From Isotricha intestinalis (lineage: Eukaryota > Ciliophora > Litostomatea > Vestibuliferida > Isotrichidae): a DNA stretch of 64,000 nt. Shown here piece by piece: positions 50,498 to 61,300 of this stretch. The DNA is taken from assembly GCA_023807065.1 (NCBI GenBank), contig JAJJLU010000355.1, positions 1 to 64,000 on the forward strand, read 5' to 3'. Position numbers and translations under genes: made by a program. Numbering within the stretch: the first letter of the stretch is position 1; every line of letters begins with the position of its first letter. The notes below the pieces were generated by a model. That model was not told where the DNA came from. It worked only from the letters and a program-made list of their open reading frames with translations, and did no database searches.

Positions 50498-53125
50498 ATG
50501 TCCGAATCAAAAGAAAAAAATTCAAACGATGATCGTCCTCCAGAAGACATAGATATAATGTCATATATAAACAAAGATAAATTAAATTTAATAAACGATG
50601 CATTTAACAAATTAGGAATGGGATTAACATTAGATCAATTTCTTCAAATAATGTTACATCACGCAGATATAGATTCAGAAAAAGAAAGTATAGATTATGT
50701 GGAAAAACTAATAGATGCATTTAAACAAATAGATGTGAATGGAGATGAAACTTTAGAATGGGATGAATTTTCAAATTATATAGTAGAAACAGGAATATCA
50801 AAACAAAAAAATAATTTTGTAAGTGTAATAAGAAATTATCATTTAAGTTCAATAACGAAAGATAAAACAAAACATGATTCAGAAATACATAAAGTATATT
50901 TTTTTGAAAGAATAAAACATTTAATATGTCTTGAAAATGAGAGTAGGAAAATATTAGTATATAATTATAATACAGGAAATTTAATAACATCATTTTATGG
51001 TCATAATGGTTCAGTAATATCAGCAGAATATATTTCAGGACAAAATTTAGTAGTTACAAGTGGAAGTGATAATTGTTTAATGTTTTGGAATCCTTCTCAT
51101 AATTATCAATTAATGAATAAAATTCCAACAAGAGAAATTCAATTAGCATTACGTTGGGATCCTTCAAGTAAATATTTAATTACAGGAGGTTTTGATCAAA
51201 TGATAAATATATATAAAAATTTAGAATTTACAGAACAAGGAAAATTAAAAAATCCAATTAATTTATATTCAATGAAAAGATTACATTTTGAAATGATAAC
51301 AGATGTTCTTGTATTAGAAAAACAAAAATTAATAGCTGCATGTGATTTACATGGATTAATAACATTATGGTATTTACATAATTTTGAAAATAAAGATAAA
51401 TTACAAGATCCTAAATATGGTCATCATAGAGGAGTATTATCGTTAGCAGTTATAGAAGATAGAAATTGGCTTTTAAGTTGTGGAACAGAACATTTTGTTA
51501 TGGTATGGGATTTAGTTGTTGGAAAACATGTTGGTCAATTACAAGGTCATTCTCAAAGTTTAATTGGTGTTAAAGTCATTAGTGGAACTACTCAAATTGT
51601 CACTGGTGATGTCTCTGGTATTTTCAAAGTTTGGGATGCTAGAGATTTAAGCTTAGTTCAAACTTTCTCTATTCCTAATAATGGAAATAAAAAAGCTCAA
51701 ACTTTCTGTGTTACTGGAAGTAATAAAAAAAAAATTATTTGTGGTAGTGATAAAGTATATTTCTTTGATTATGAAGAAAGTCAAGAAGGAAATTTAGCTG
51801 ATTCTAAATTATGTATTTGTGTTCTTTATAATGAAGTTTTTAATAATTTTGTTACTGCACATATTGATTGTATTAAAATTTGGGATGCTGAAACTGGACA
51901 ATTAAAACAAGTTTTTCGTAATATTACAAATGCTGAAATTTCATGTGTTAAATTTGATTATAGGAAAAGAAAATTATTTATTGGAGATGTAGAAGGAAGA
52001 GTTTTATTAATAAATATATTAAATGGTGTTCAAATGAAATATTTTAATAAGCATAAAGATTATATATCTTCAATGGCATATTATTCAGAAGGAAAAAAAT
52101 TTATAAGTGCATCATGGGATGGATTTATTAAAATTCATGATGATGATTCTCCTGATGAAAAAGGACTTCAATTATTTGAATTATCACATAATACAATAGG
52201 AAGAATAAATTCATGTAATACATTAGATTTTTCTGAAGAAATGAAAATTTTAGCTTGTGGTTATGATAATGGTATAGTAACTTTAATAAATATGAAATCA
52301 CTTTCAAGTGAAGGAACTTTAACAGAACATAAAAAAGTTATATTAGTGTATTTCTTAGATGAATTCCCTTCTATTGTTGTTTGTGATCAAGAAGGAACTT
52401 TACATTTCTGGAGTTTAATATTAACTAAACCAAAAAAATTATTACGTGATTTAAAAATACAAAATTATTCTAATAATGATAATAGAACAAAAGAATTATT
52501 CCCAGTTAAATGTATTTGTTTTGAAAAAAATTCAAATATATTATTATTAGGAGATGAAACAGGATATGTTAAAGCTTATAATATAAAAGAGTATATTGAT
52601 TCCTTAAAATTAATGTTACCATGTGTAAAAATTGAATATTCAGATATTGCAAATATACATTATGAAGAAACTTTAAGTCCTGAATTAGAAAAATTAAAAA
52701 GTGATTTATTAGCATTACCTAAATTTGATCCTGAAGATGATCAAGCACCAAGAATAACAATAACATTAAATGATTTAATGTTAATTAAACATCATATGAA
52801 TTTGGAACCAGTTTTAGAAAAAGAATGGTTAGCTCATAAACAAGGAGTTACTTCTGTTTGTTGTCATGGTGATCCTGTTTTTTTCGTTACTACTGGTCAT
52901 GATTTAAAAGTCTTTATTTGGGATAGAAATTTTAATAAAATTGGCTCTTTAACTACTGTCACTGATCCTAATTGGAATGTTAATATTAATATTGAAGAAG
53001 AAAGAAAAAGATTAAGACAAGAAGCTAAAGATAAATATTTTGAATTAAAAGATTTAGATTATGAAAGCTTGTTTGAAGGAGAAACTAAATTACCTAAATT
53101 AGTTGATGCCGATCAAGATGATTAA
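50498..53125 (+). CDS. EF-hand and WD40 protein, probable ciliary
   Basis: The product has 875 residues. An N-terminal EF-hand loop D79-V-N-G-D83-E-T-L-E-W-D-E90 has the canonical spacing for calcium. It is followed by a double WD40 array: GHNGSVISAEYISGQNLVVT, GHHRGVLSLAVIEDRNWLLS, GHSQSLIGVKVISGTTQIVT, then KHKDYISSMAYYSEGKKFIS and more, with about 12 blades ending FVTTGHDLKVFIWDRN. This architecture matches WDR49/WDR64-type proteins known from cilia (CFAP family). Its neighbour, the Fused-like kinase, also has a ciliary role, although genes here are not generally clustered by function. The exact ortholog is uncertain. Confidence 0.78.
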   Translation: MSESKEKNSNDDRPPEDIDIMSYINKDKLNLINDAFNKLGMGLTLDQFLQIMLHHADIDSEKESIDYVEKLIDAFKQIDVNGDETLEWDEFSNYIVETGISKQKNNFVSVIRNYHLSSITKDKTKHDSEIHKVYFFERIKHLICLENESRKILVYNYNTGNLITSFYGHNGSVISAEYISGQNLVVTSGSDNCLMFWNPSHNYQLMNKIPTREIQLALRWDPSSKYLITGGFDQMINIYKNLEFTEQGKLKNPINLYSMKRLHFEMITDVLVLEKQKLIAACDLHGLITLWYLHNFENKDKLQDPKYGHHRGVLSLAVIEDRNWLLSCGTEHFVMVWDLVVGKHVGQLQGHSQSLIGVKVISGTTQIVTGDVSGIFKVWDARDLSLVQTFSIPNNGNKKAQTFCVTGSNKKKIICGSDKVYFFDYEESQEGNLADSKLCICVLYNEVFNNFVTAHIDCIKIWDAETGQLKQVFRNITNAEISCVKFDYRKRKLFIGDVEGRVLLINILNGVQMKYFNKHKDYISSMAYYSEGKKFISASWDGFIKIHDDDSPDEKGLQLFELSHNTIGRINSCNTLDFSEEMKILACGYDNGIVTLINMKSLSSEGTLTEHKKVILVYFLDEFPSIVVCDQEGTLHFWSLILTKPKKLLRDLKIQNYSNNDNRTKELFPVKCICFEKNSNILLLGDETGYVKAYNIKEYIDSLKLMLPCVKIEYSDIANIHYEETLSPELEKLKSDLLALPKFDPEDDQAPRITITLNDLMLIKHHMNLEPVLEKEWLAHKQGVTSVCCHGDPVFFVTTGHDLKVFIWDRNFNKIGSLTTVTDPNWNVNINIEEERKRLRQEAKDKYFELKDLDYESLFEGETKLPKLVDADQDD

Positions 53126-53913
53126 TTATTTTTCTTTATTTTAAATTGTTTTAAAATTTTTTTTTTCTTTTTTCAGTTAATTATTATTTCACATATAAAA
53201 AAATTTTTTTGTTTTCTAAATTGGAACAAATGGACTCATTATAATAGATATTTAAATTATTTTCTATTAAATGTTCATTTAAACATTTGTACTATTATTA
53301 AAACAATTATTTAATCGAATATTAAAATATGTTAAATAAATTTTATTCTCAGAGAATCAATTTCTCTTTTTTCACATTGATATTAATTCATTTTCACTAT
53401 ATGTGATATTTTATTTGGATTTGAACTTATATATACTTTCTAAATTATCATATTGTATTTTTTATTTTTTATTCTTTAATAGGTTTAATATTCTTTTTTG
53501 AATTAATATTTTTTTTCTTTTTTAAAATATATATTATTTTTTTTTAAACATTTTAAAAAATTTTTAATTTTTTTTTAAAAAGAGGGGAAAAATACCAATC
53601 ATTTTTTATATTAATTTAAAAAAGTTACAGAATAAATTAAATTTAATATTTATTTTGTATTTAAAAATGATAAACTATAATAATTCATCAAATAAAAGGA
53701 TACACTTAATAATTTTCCAAATAAATTAATCATAATTATAAAAATATTAATATTGAATTTATTAAAAAATATAGTATTTTGAAAAAAAGATAAAATCATT
53801 TTTAAAATATACATTTTATATAAGTCTTATATGTTAAATAACCATTAAAAAATATATCTATATATATTTTCAATAAAGGAAAAAAAAATTTAAGCTAATT
53901 TCAATTATTATTT
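53126..53913 (-). pseudogene. Intergenic region with a minus-strand decayed coding remnant
   Basis: This 788-base gap lies between convergent genes. On the minus strand, 53291-53184 is open for 35 codons and contains CLNEHLIENNLNIYYNESIC. Upstream, at about 53490-53292, another frame reads QYDNLESIYKFKS, NITYSENELISM and FSENKIYLTYFNIRLNNCF, interrupted by TAA (at Gln-like sites) and TGA (twice, where Trp would fit). The composition matches real proteins of this genome. No family is recognised, and the frameshifts mark it as a likely pseudogene. The rest of the gap (53500-53913) is AT-rich with nothing visible. Confidence 0.4.
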
Positions 53914-55233
53914 TTATCTTTTTTTTACATTTTGTTTATTTTTCAAATGTTTTAACATATAATGGGCTTTTATTTTCAATTTTTCTTGTTCTGTCAAAAT
54001 ATTAATCATAAAATATTTAATCAAATAATTAATATTAGGTCCTTTAGAAACATTTAATCTATATTCAAGTTCATTTTTAAAAAATTTATAATATCCAATT
54101 AACTTAATAAAATATATAATATATTTTAAATTCTCTTCATTAACTTTATTATAATGAAAACATAAAAATTTTTTAATATCATCATCAGAAATAACATCTC
54201 TAATATCAAATCCGAAAATAATTAAAAGACATTTAATTTTTTTATTAGAAATTAAAATTTTAATATCAAAACATAATTTATTTCCAGAATCAATTTCAAT
54301 TTCATTTTTAACAAAAGAAACTAAATCAATTAATTCATTTAAGTCTAAATTTCTAGGAAGATAAAATAAAATATATTTCCCTATATTTAAAGAAACTCTA
54401 ATAATATCTAAAATATTAGGATGCATTAATTTACTAATAGAATAAACATTACTATCTTTATATTTAATTCCTCCCCAAGGAGGAGAAAGAAAGACAAAAT
54501 CACCTTTAATTTTATTTTTAACATTAAGAAAATTATCTAAAATAAATTCAATATTATTATCACATTGATATACTTTACTATTATTTTTACAAATATTAAT
54601 TTTATTTTCATCAATATCAATAGCATAAACCTTTTTACCATATTTACTAAATTGAATAACATTTCCTCCACTTCCACAAAAACCATCAATAATAATTTTT
54701 CCTCTTGTTAATAAAGCAATATATTTCGCTATTGATTCTGGAGTTACTGAATACCAACTTTCATAATCCATTTTAATTCCATTGTCATATTTAGAATAAT
54801 AATAATATCTTTTATACCAAAATGATATTTCTGGAATTTCTTTTTTAGAAATTTTTACATTTTTTATATTATTTCTTTTTCCCTTTTCATATAATTCTTT
54901 ATAATTATCTTCTATTGTTATTTTCTCTATTTTTAATATATATACTTTATTTTCTTTAGATATTAATTGTATTGAACCGTTTTTTTCATATATATCTAAA
55001 ACAAAACATGGAAGATTTTCTTTTTTGTTTATAATAAAAGGTGAAATTTTTGTTCGTTGATTATTTTTAATAAATGAATTTGCAAAATTATTTATTTCAT
55101 TTAAAGAAGATTTCTCTTCTTGAATTGATGAGGATGATTCACTTCTTGAATGTGATTCTTTAGTTGATAAATATTCAGGAGATTCTGTCAATAAATTTGA
55201 AGTTAAATATGAATTTTTTTCCTTATTTAACAT
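53914..55233 (-). CDS. TGS1: Trimethylguanosine synthase (TGS1-like)
   Basis: The product has 439 residues. It converts the m7G cap of snRNAs, snoRNAs and telomerase RNA to 2,2,7-trimethylguanosine. The N-terminal 110 residues are Ser/Glu-rich. The methyltransferase core has FWYKRYYYYSKYDNGIKMDY, WYSVTPESIAKYIA, SAM-binding IIDGFCGSGGNVIQFSKYGK (D183), VYAIDIDENKI and the catalytic-site FLSPPWGGIKY. The SPPWGG and DGFCGSGGN motifs are diagnostic of TGS1. It retains Trp and Pro of the active loop. The C-terminal 150 residues complete the fold and a Lys-rich tail. The start is ATG at 55233-55231. It is divergent from the SAPS gene, with 328 bases between starts. Confidence 0.9.
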   Translation of the reverse strand: MLNKEKNSYLTSNLLTESPEYLSTKESHSRSESSSSIQEEKSSLNEINNFANSFIKNNQRTKISPFIINKKENLPCFVLDIYEKNGSIQLISKENKVYILKIEKITIEDNYKELYEKGKRNNIKNVKISKKEIPEISFWYKRYYYYSKYDNGIKMDYESWYSVTPESIAKYIALLTRGKIIIDGFCGSGGNVIQFSKYGKKVYAIDIDENKINICKNNSKVYQCDNNIEFILDNFLNVKNKIKGDFVFLSPPWGGIKYKDSNVYSISKLMHPNILDIIRVSLNIGKYILFYLPRNLDLNELIDLVSFVKNEIEIDSGNKLCFDIKILISNKKIKCLLIIFGFDIRDVISDDDIKKFLCFHYNKVNEENLKYIIYFIKLIGYYKFFKNELEYRLNVSKGPNINYLIKYFMINILTEQEKLKIKAHYMLKHLKNKQNVKKR

Positions 55234-55561
55234 TTAATTCGGGAAATTAATTTATAATAAATGGAGAAAATATATAATAAATTGTTTTATGTATTATATC
55301 TCATTGAAAAACATTTAAATTTATATTTTAGTCTTTTATTTTATTTTTTTAATTTATTTTTTTATGCGTGAAAACTAGTTTTAATAAAAAATATAAAATT
55401 AAAGAAATATTAATTATCAAAAAAAAAATAAAAATTAATAAAATTCACCAAAAAAAAAATTTAAAAAAAGATAAAAAACTCAAAAAAAAATCTTCAAAAA
55501 GAAAAAAAAAAAATATAAAAAATAAAAAAATTTTAAAATAACATATAAAAGGAGAAGAAGA
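55234..55561. promoter_or_regulatory. Divergent intergenic region with mirrored T-rich/A-rich leaders
   Basis: These 328 bases lie between two start codons facing away from each other (TGS1 and the SAPS gene). The left half is T-rich and the right half is nearly all A with few T and C. Read outward, each gene therefore has an A-rich leader, a pattern also seen before most ATGs in this window. It presumably carries both promoters. No specific factor site can be named. Confidence 0.55.
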
Positions 55562-58218
55562 ATGTTTTACACTCCATAGTAAGAGAATTAAAAATAAAAA
55601 TATTTTTTTTAAAAAAATAGTTTTGTGAAATCCTTAGACTTAGATCCATTATTGGAGAAAAAAAACGATGGGACCTTAAAAGTGGAAGATTTATTAGATT
55701 CAAACGATGCTGTAACAGATTTAAAATCATCATCATCTCAATTATCAGATACGTAAAAATAAAATTTATATAATATTATAGAATTAATGTTTCATTCATA
55801 AAAAAATTAATTGATTATTGTACACAAATGCCTTCTGAAGATTCTCCTACTATTGGACATAAATTTCCTTTTAATGCTTGTGAAATTTTGTGCTCTTCTA
55901 ATGGATTAAATATGAATAAGTTAATTAATTTGAAAGATGATAAAATCAGCGATGAAGATTCAAAAAAAAAATCAAATGATAATGAAGATATTCAAGATTT
56001 TAATGATAAAAATGATAATAATGATAATGTTGATGATAATAAAGAAGATAATGAACAAGAAAAAAATGATGATAATGTTCAAGAAAAAAAAGAAGAATCA
56101 GATGAGAAAAAAGAAGAAGGAACAGAAGAAAAAAAAGAAGAAGGAACAGCAGAGAAAAAAGAAGAAGGAACAGAAGAGAAAAAAGAAGAAGAAAAAGAAG
56201 AAAAAAAAGAAGAAGGAACAGAGGAGAAAAAAGAAGATGGAACAGAAGAGAAAAAGGAAGAAAATTCAGAAGAGAAAAAAGAAGAAGGAACAGAAGAGAA
56301 AAAAGAAGAAAATTTAGATGATAAAAAAGAAGAAGCAACAGCAGATAAAAAAGAAGAAGAAAAAGAAGAAAATTTAGAAGATAAAAAAGAAGAAGAAACA
56401 GAAGATAAAAAAGAAGAAGAAGCAGAAGAAGATGATGGTTTAAAAATAGTTTATAATATCTTAGAATATTTATTTAAATTTTTAGATACTCCTCCATCCG
56501 AAGACAATTACGTTTTAATGGGTTATTTCGCTAAATTAATCAATAATTTATTAAAAGATAAACCAGATATATTATTAGGATATATATTTACAAAAAAACC
56601 AGAAATAATAAAAAAATTAATAATTCACATTAATAGAAAATCAATAGGAAATATAATAGAAAATTTCATAATGAATTTAAATGATGATATTTTCGCAGTT
56701 TCAAATAATTATATAATTGAAATATGTAATTCCTTAATTGAAGGATTAAATAATAATGAAACTGATGAAAGAGGAATTGAAGTAATATGTGATTTATTAA
56801 TTAATTCAATGGTTACTTCTTCAAAAAATAATTTTGGTTTATTATTACATTCAGAAGGTTTAATTGAAAAATTACAAGCAACAATAGAAAAATTTATGAA
56901 TGAAAAACAAGATGATAAAGTAACTTACTTAATAAAGTTACTTATTAAAATTAACGAAACTTTACTTAAGGATTTCGAAAATAAAGTTACTAAAAATTTT
57001 ACTTTTGATGAAACCGAAAATGAAATTATTAATATTATTAGAAGCATTGATAGAGGAGGAAGTGCTTATGATACTCTAAATAATAAATCTGATCTTTCAG
57101 GAACTGGAATCAGTGTATTAAAAAAAAATCCTGAAAGATTAATTAAATTAACTGAAAAAACTGTTGATATTATTATTAATGATATTATGAAAGAAGATGA
57201 AGATAAAAAAGAAGAAATAATTATTAATGTTTTTTCAGATAAAAAAACTAGAAAATTCGGTGTTAAAAGTTTATATGAATGGGAATTATTAAGAACAATA
57301 TTTGATTTATATGTAAATTTCTATGCTATAAATGAACAAAAAGAAAATATTGATATTATAATTAGAAAAATAGCAGAAAGTAAATTATTTTCCAAATTTA
57401 TTAAACTATATTTTTATTATTCAATGAATAATATTTTCCAGAATAGAGTAAATGAAATAGTTTCAATTATAATAAATGAATATTCTCCAAGTGATTTAGT
57501 TAAAGCACTTTTTGAAATAGAAACTGATTTTTCAAATAATTTTATTGCTCTTTTAGTAAATGATATAAGAAATAATACTAAATTCTCATATGAACCTTCA
57601 AATAATAAAATGAATTCAGCATTAATGGCAACTAATTGTGATTTATTAAAGCAAATATCAAATTCAACAAATCCAATAATTTTAGAATTATTAGAAAAAG
57701 ATAAAAATATAAAATTTTTCATTGATCATTTTGTAAATAAAATCTCTGAAAAATTTTCTAAAAAATTACTTTATGCTGATTTAGAAGAAAGTTCATCAAA
57801 AGTAGATTTTATGAATCCTTTATATGATAATTTTGATAACAAACCAATTGAATCAGAAACAAAATTTTCAAAGCATTCAATTAATGAAGAAATTAATTTA
57901 TATTTCTTAGTATATGATAAATATTTAAAAGGAGAAGATTATTCAAGTTTATTAAAAGAAGAAGATGAAAAAGAAGAAGAAGAAAAGAAAAAAGAAAATG
58001 AAGAAGAAGATAATTTAAAAGATGAAAAAGAAGAAAAAGAAGAAAAAGAAGAAATTGAAGAAAGTCCTATATTTGATGCTAGAAATTCTGGTGTTCCTGA
58101 ACCAGAAATTGAAAGTACTAATGAAGAAACAAGTGAAGAGTATAATGATTCTAATTATTGGAAAAGTAATTTAATTGATGAAGAACTTGAAAATGAAATC
58201 CTTAAGGATTTAGAATAA
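55562..58218 (+). CDS. SAPS-domain protein (PP6/Sit4 regulatory subunit), three exons
   Basis: The spliced product has 861 residues. SAPS proteins are regulatory subunits of PP6/Sit4-type phosphatases. Exon 1 (55562-55578) gives MFYTP; exon 2 (55621-55752) gives FVKSLDLDPLLEKKND, then LKVEDLLDSNDAVTDLKSSS, the family's conserved 'LLD--T-EELLD-D' opening. Exon 3 continues IKKLIDYCTQMPSED and HKFPFNACEIL, the classic SAPS continuation. Introns are 42 and 29 nt. The domain proper is interrupted after about residue 137 by some 130 residues of Glu/Lys repeats (KKEEGTEE units), then resumes at VYNILEYLFKFLD. An acidic tail follows. The long open frame alone lacks the N-terminus. Confidence 0.85.
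55579..55620 (+). other. 42-nt intron 1 in the SAPS gene
   Basis: It begins GTAAGAG and ends AAATAG. It splits a Tyr codon (TA|T). Without removal the ATG frame ends at TAG after five codons. Confidence 0.75.
55753..55781 (+). other. 29-nt intron 2 in the SAPS gene
   Basis: It begins GTAAAAAT and ends TTATAG. It splits a Thr codon (AC|A). Removal joins exon 2 to the frame that contains the conserved KFPFNACEIL. Confidence 0.85.
56080..56440 (+). repeat. Imperfect 24-bp repeats encoding Glu/Lys-rich block
   Basis: About a dozen imperfect units of the form GAAGAAGGAACAGAAGAGAA encode K-K-E-E-G-T-E-E-like octads inside the SAPS gene (protein residues about 137-270). Later units vary (N/S/L/A in place of G/T), so the array is old at one end and more uniform at the other. 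Purine-only sense strand. Confidence 0.8.
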
Positions 58219-58375
58219 ATTTAGTTCTATTTGTCTTATTATTAAAATATGTTTTTAATATTAAATTAATTTTATTAAAACCGAACATATATAATATTTT
58301 TTTTTCAATTATTGATTTATTTTTGCATTTGAAGTTAAAAGAATAATGATTTTAATATATATTAATTGAATATAA

Positions 58376-61300
58376 ATGTCATCTGATGAGGAAGATCAAT
58401 CTAATGATAATATAGATATTAAAGAATCTGAATTACAAAATGATGAAATTAATACACAATTAAATATAAATGAAAATATTAATGATAATAATTTTTCTTC
58501 TCAATTATATAATATTATACTTGACGATAATGGGTATCCTAATATAAAAAAAGGAGAAATTTATTGTGTTGATGTTAATACTGAAATAACTATTAAAGTT
58601 AATAGTAATTCTAAATTAAACAATGAAATTAATATTATATCAAATTGTAATAATGATTTTCCTAATTTAAATTTTATAGATGAATTAAAATTATATATTA
58701 ATGATAATTTAAAAAAAGAAAATTTATCTGAAAAAGAAATTCCTTTCGATAAAATAGAAAAAAATAAAATTTCCCCTAACAACATAAAAGATAATTTCAT
58801 TAATTTTAAAATAAATTTAAAAAAACCTGGAACTTTTATTTTTATGATATTATATAATTCAAAAGAATTAAATAAATATAAATTACTAAATCCATTTTAC
58901 ATTTTAGTAAATCCAATAATAGATTTAGGAAAAGATGAAAAAACAGGAAATATAATAAAAATCCCATTAAATAAAATTCAACTCCAAAGTGTTTTATCAA
59001 AAAATTTAGGTAAATTATCTAATTTTGAAAATTACTATAAAGAATTATCTCTTTTAAAATATAATTTTATTCACTTAACATCAATTCAAACTTTATCATC
59101 ATCTGAAAATTTATTTTGTATAAAAGAACAGAATGAAATATCAGATTTATTCTTTGAAGAAAAGGAAAAATTATCAAAAGAAGAAAAAATATTAAAATTT
59201 AAAGAAAATATGAGTTTACTAAGAACAAATTATCATATAGGAAGTATAATAGATATTGTATTAAATCAAACATCAATAGAATCAAATTGGATATATGAAA
59301 ATCCGGAATGTGGATATACATTAGATAATTGTCCTTGGTTAACAGTAGCTTATGAATTAGATAAATTATTAGTAAATTATTCAAATTTATTTTTTGATAA
59401 AAAAGTTTGTCAAAGTGCTCCTTATTTAAATAATGAAGAAGATTTAAAAGAAGTAATTGAAGAAATGAGGAAAAGAGTTTTAAGAGAGAATTTCGAAGAA
59501 TTTTTTTTAATTCAAATAGAAGATTATATATCTAAATTCCAAGAATTTTATCAAAATTTAGAAAAAGATCAATCATATGGAATTAAGAGAAATTATTTAT
59601 TTAATGAATTAGAAAAAAATTTCAATATTCAAACTAATGAAGAAGGAAGATTAATCTTAAATGATGAAACTTTATATGATTTAATATCATTTAATTGTAC
59701 AAATCATGGTGAAAGTAGATTTGGAATTAAAGTTAATGTAGAATTTGTTTCAATGTTACTTTTAGAATCTTATAGAGATATTAAAAACAATTCTTATCCA
59801 AATGAGTTTAACTTTTTAAAAGAAGCTAAAAAATTTATTAATAAAATTAATGAATATTGGACTGAAAAAGTTTCAGAAATGTTAAAAATTGCTTTATTAA
59901 ATGTTAAGGAATTTATTAGATATGAATTTATTGAATTAAAAAGAACCGGGATAAGAAGGAAATTAGTAGATAATTATTTTCATGTAATTGATCCTAATGA
60001 TAAAAAAAAAATATTTTTATGTAATGGGTTTATTATGCAAAGTGAAGATCCTAAAAATCCTTTTCCAGATTATACTAAAGAAGGAACTTGGTATTTATTT
60101 AAAAGAAAAGTAATAGTTTGGAATGATTCATTGAAATTAAATTATGGTGAAAATATTGAAAAAACTCCTAAATTTTTAATGGAATATTTGTCAAATTATA
60201 TTAATGATATGGCAAAAATATTCGATGGATTATATATTGATAATATTATTGCTCTTCCTAAATTTATTTTAAGGTATTTTATTCATGAAGCAAGGAAAAT
60301 AAATGAAAATTTAATTATAATCACTCAATTACCTGAAAATAATAATGAAATAGAGTCAGAATATATAAATGATTGTGGAATAAATTTATTTGCAAAAGAA
60401 ATGATATGGTGTTCAAATCCAATAGAAATAATATCAAATATATCAAATTTCAGTAAAATAAAGCAAAAACAAAATAATAATAATAATGATAATACAATAA
60501 ATACAAATGTATTAAATAATCAAATTAATATTTTAAAACCACAAAATCCCCCAACATTATTATATGATATAAGTCTAGACAACCAAAGTTTTTATGAACA
60601 ATATAATAATTTATCATTAAATTTATCAATAATGGCATGTATAGGATTATTAAATTGTGCAATTGGAAGTACAAGAGGATATGATCAATTATTTCCTTTT
60701 CAACCAAGTGTAGTAAAAGAAAATAGAAATTATATATTTGATAAAAATTTTGAAAATTTATTAGAAGATATTAAAAGAAGATTACAACAAGCAAATAAAA
60801 TAAAAGAAATATTTTTTGAATTTCATCCAAGAAATTCAGAAAATCCAAATACAAAAACAGTTAAATTAGCATTAAGTTCTCATGGATGGAAACCAGATAT
60901 TCCTTTAACAAGAATAAATGATAATTTATTTACAGTAAGATTAAAATTACCTCAAGGAAAATATCATTATAGATATTTATTAGATGGAAATATATGGACA
61001 TATGATTCAAGTCAACCAATGGAATTTGATGTAAATAAAAGAATAATAAATGTATTAGATTTAACAACAGATACTAAAATATTATCAAGTGATATTAAAT
61101 TATTAAGAAGAGATATAAATTTAATAAGAAATTCATTAAGAAATTCAAAAACTGAAGTTTATGTTCAAAATGATAAAGATTTAATTTGTGTAATAAGAAT
61201 GATAATAGATGGTAAAAAAATAAAATTAAGTATTGATTCATCATCAAGTAAAAGTTCCTATGATATAGGAGATAGAGATTATAATAGAAATATAGATAAT

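Noticed and set aside
55937..56338. Overlapping Lys/Met-rich plus-strand frame and Leu/Phe-rich minus-strand frame in the repeat block
   Set aside because: Both are shadows of the purine-only repeat in the SAPS gene and have no independent coding character.
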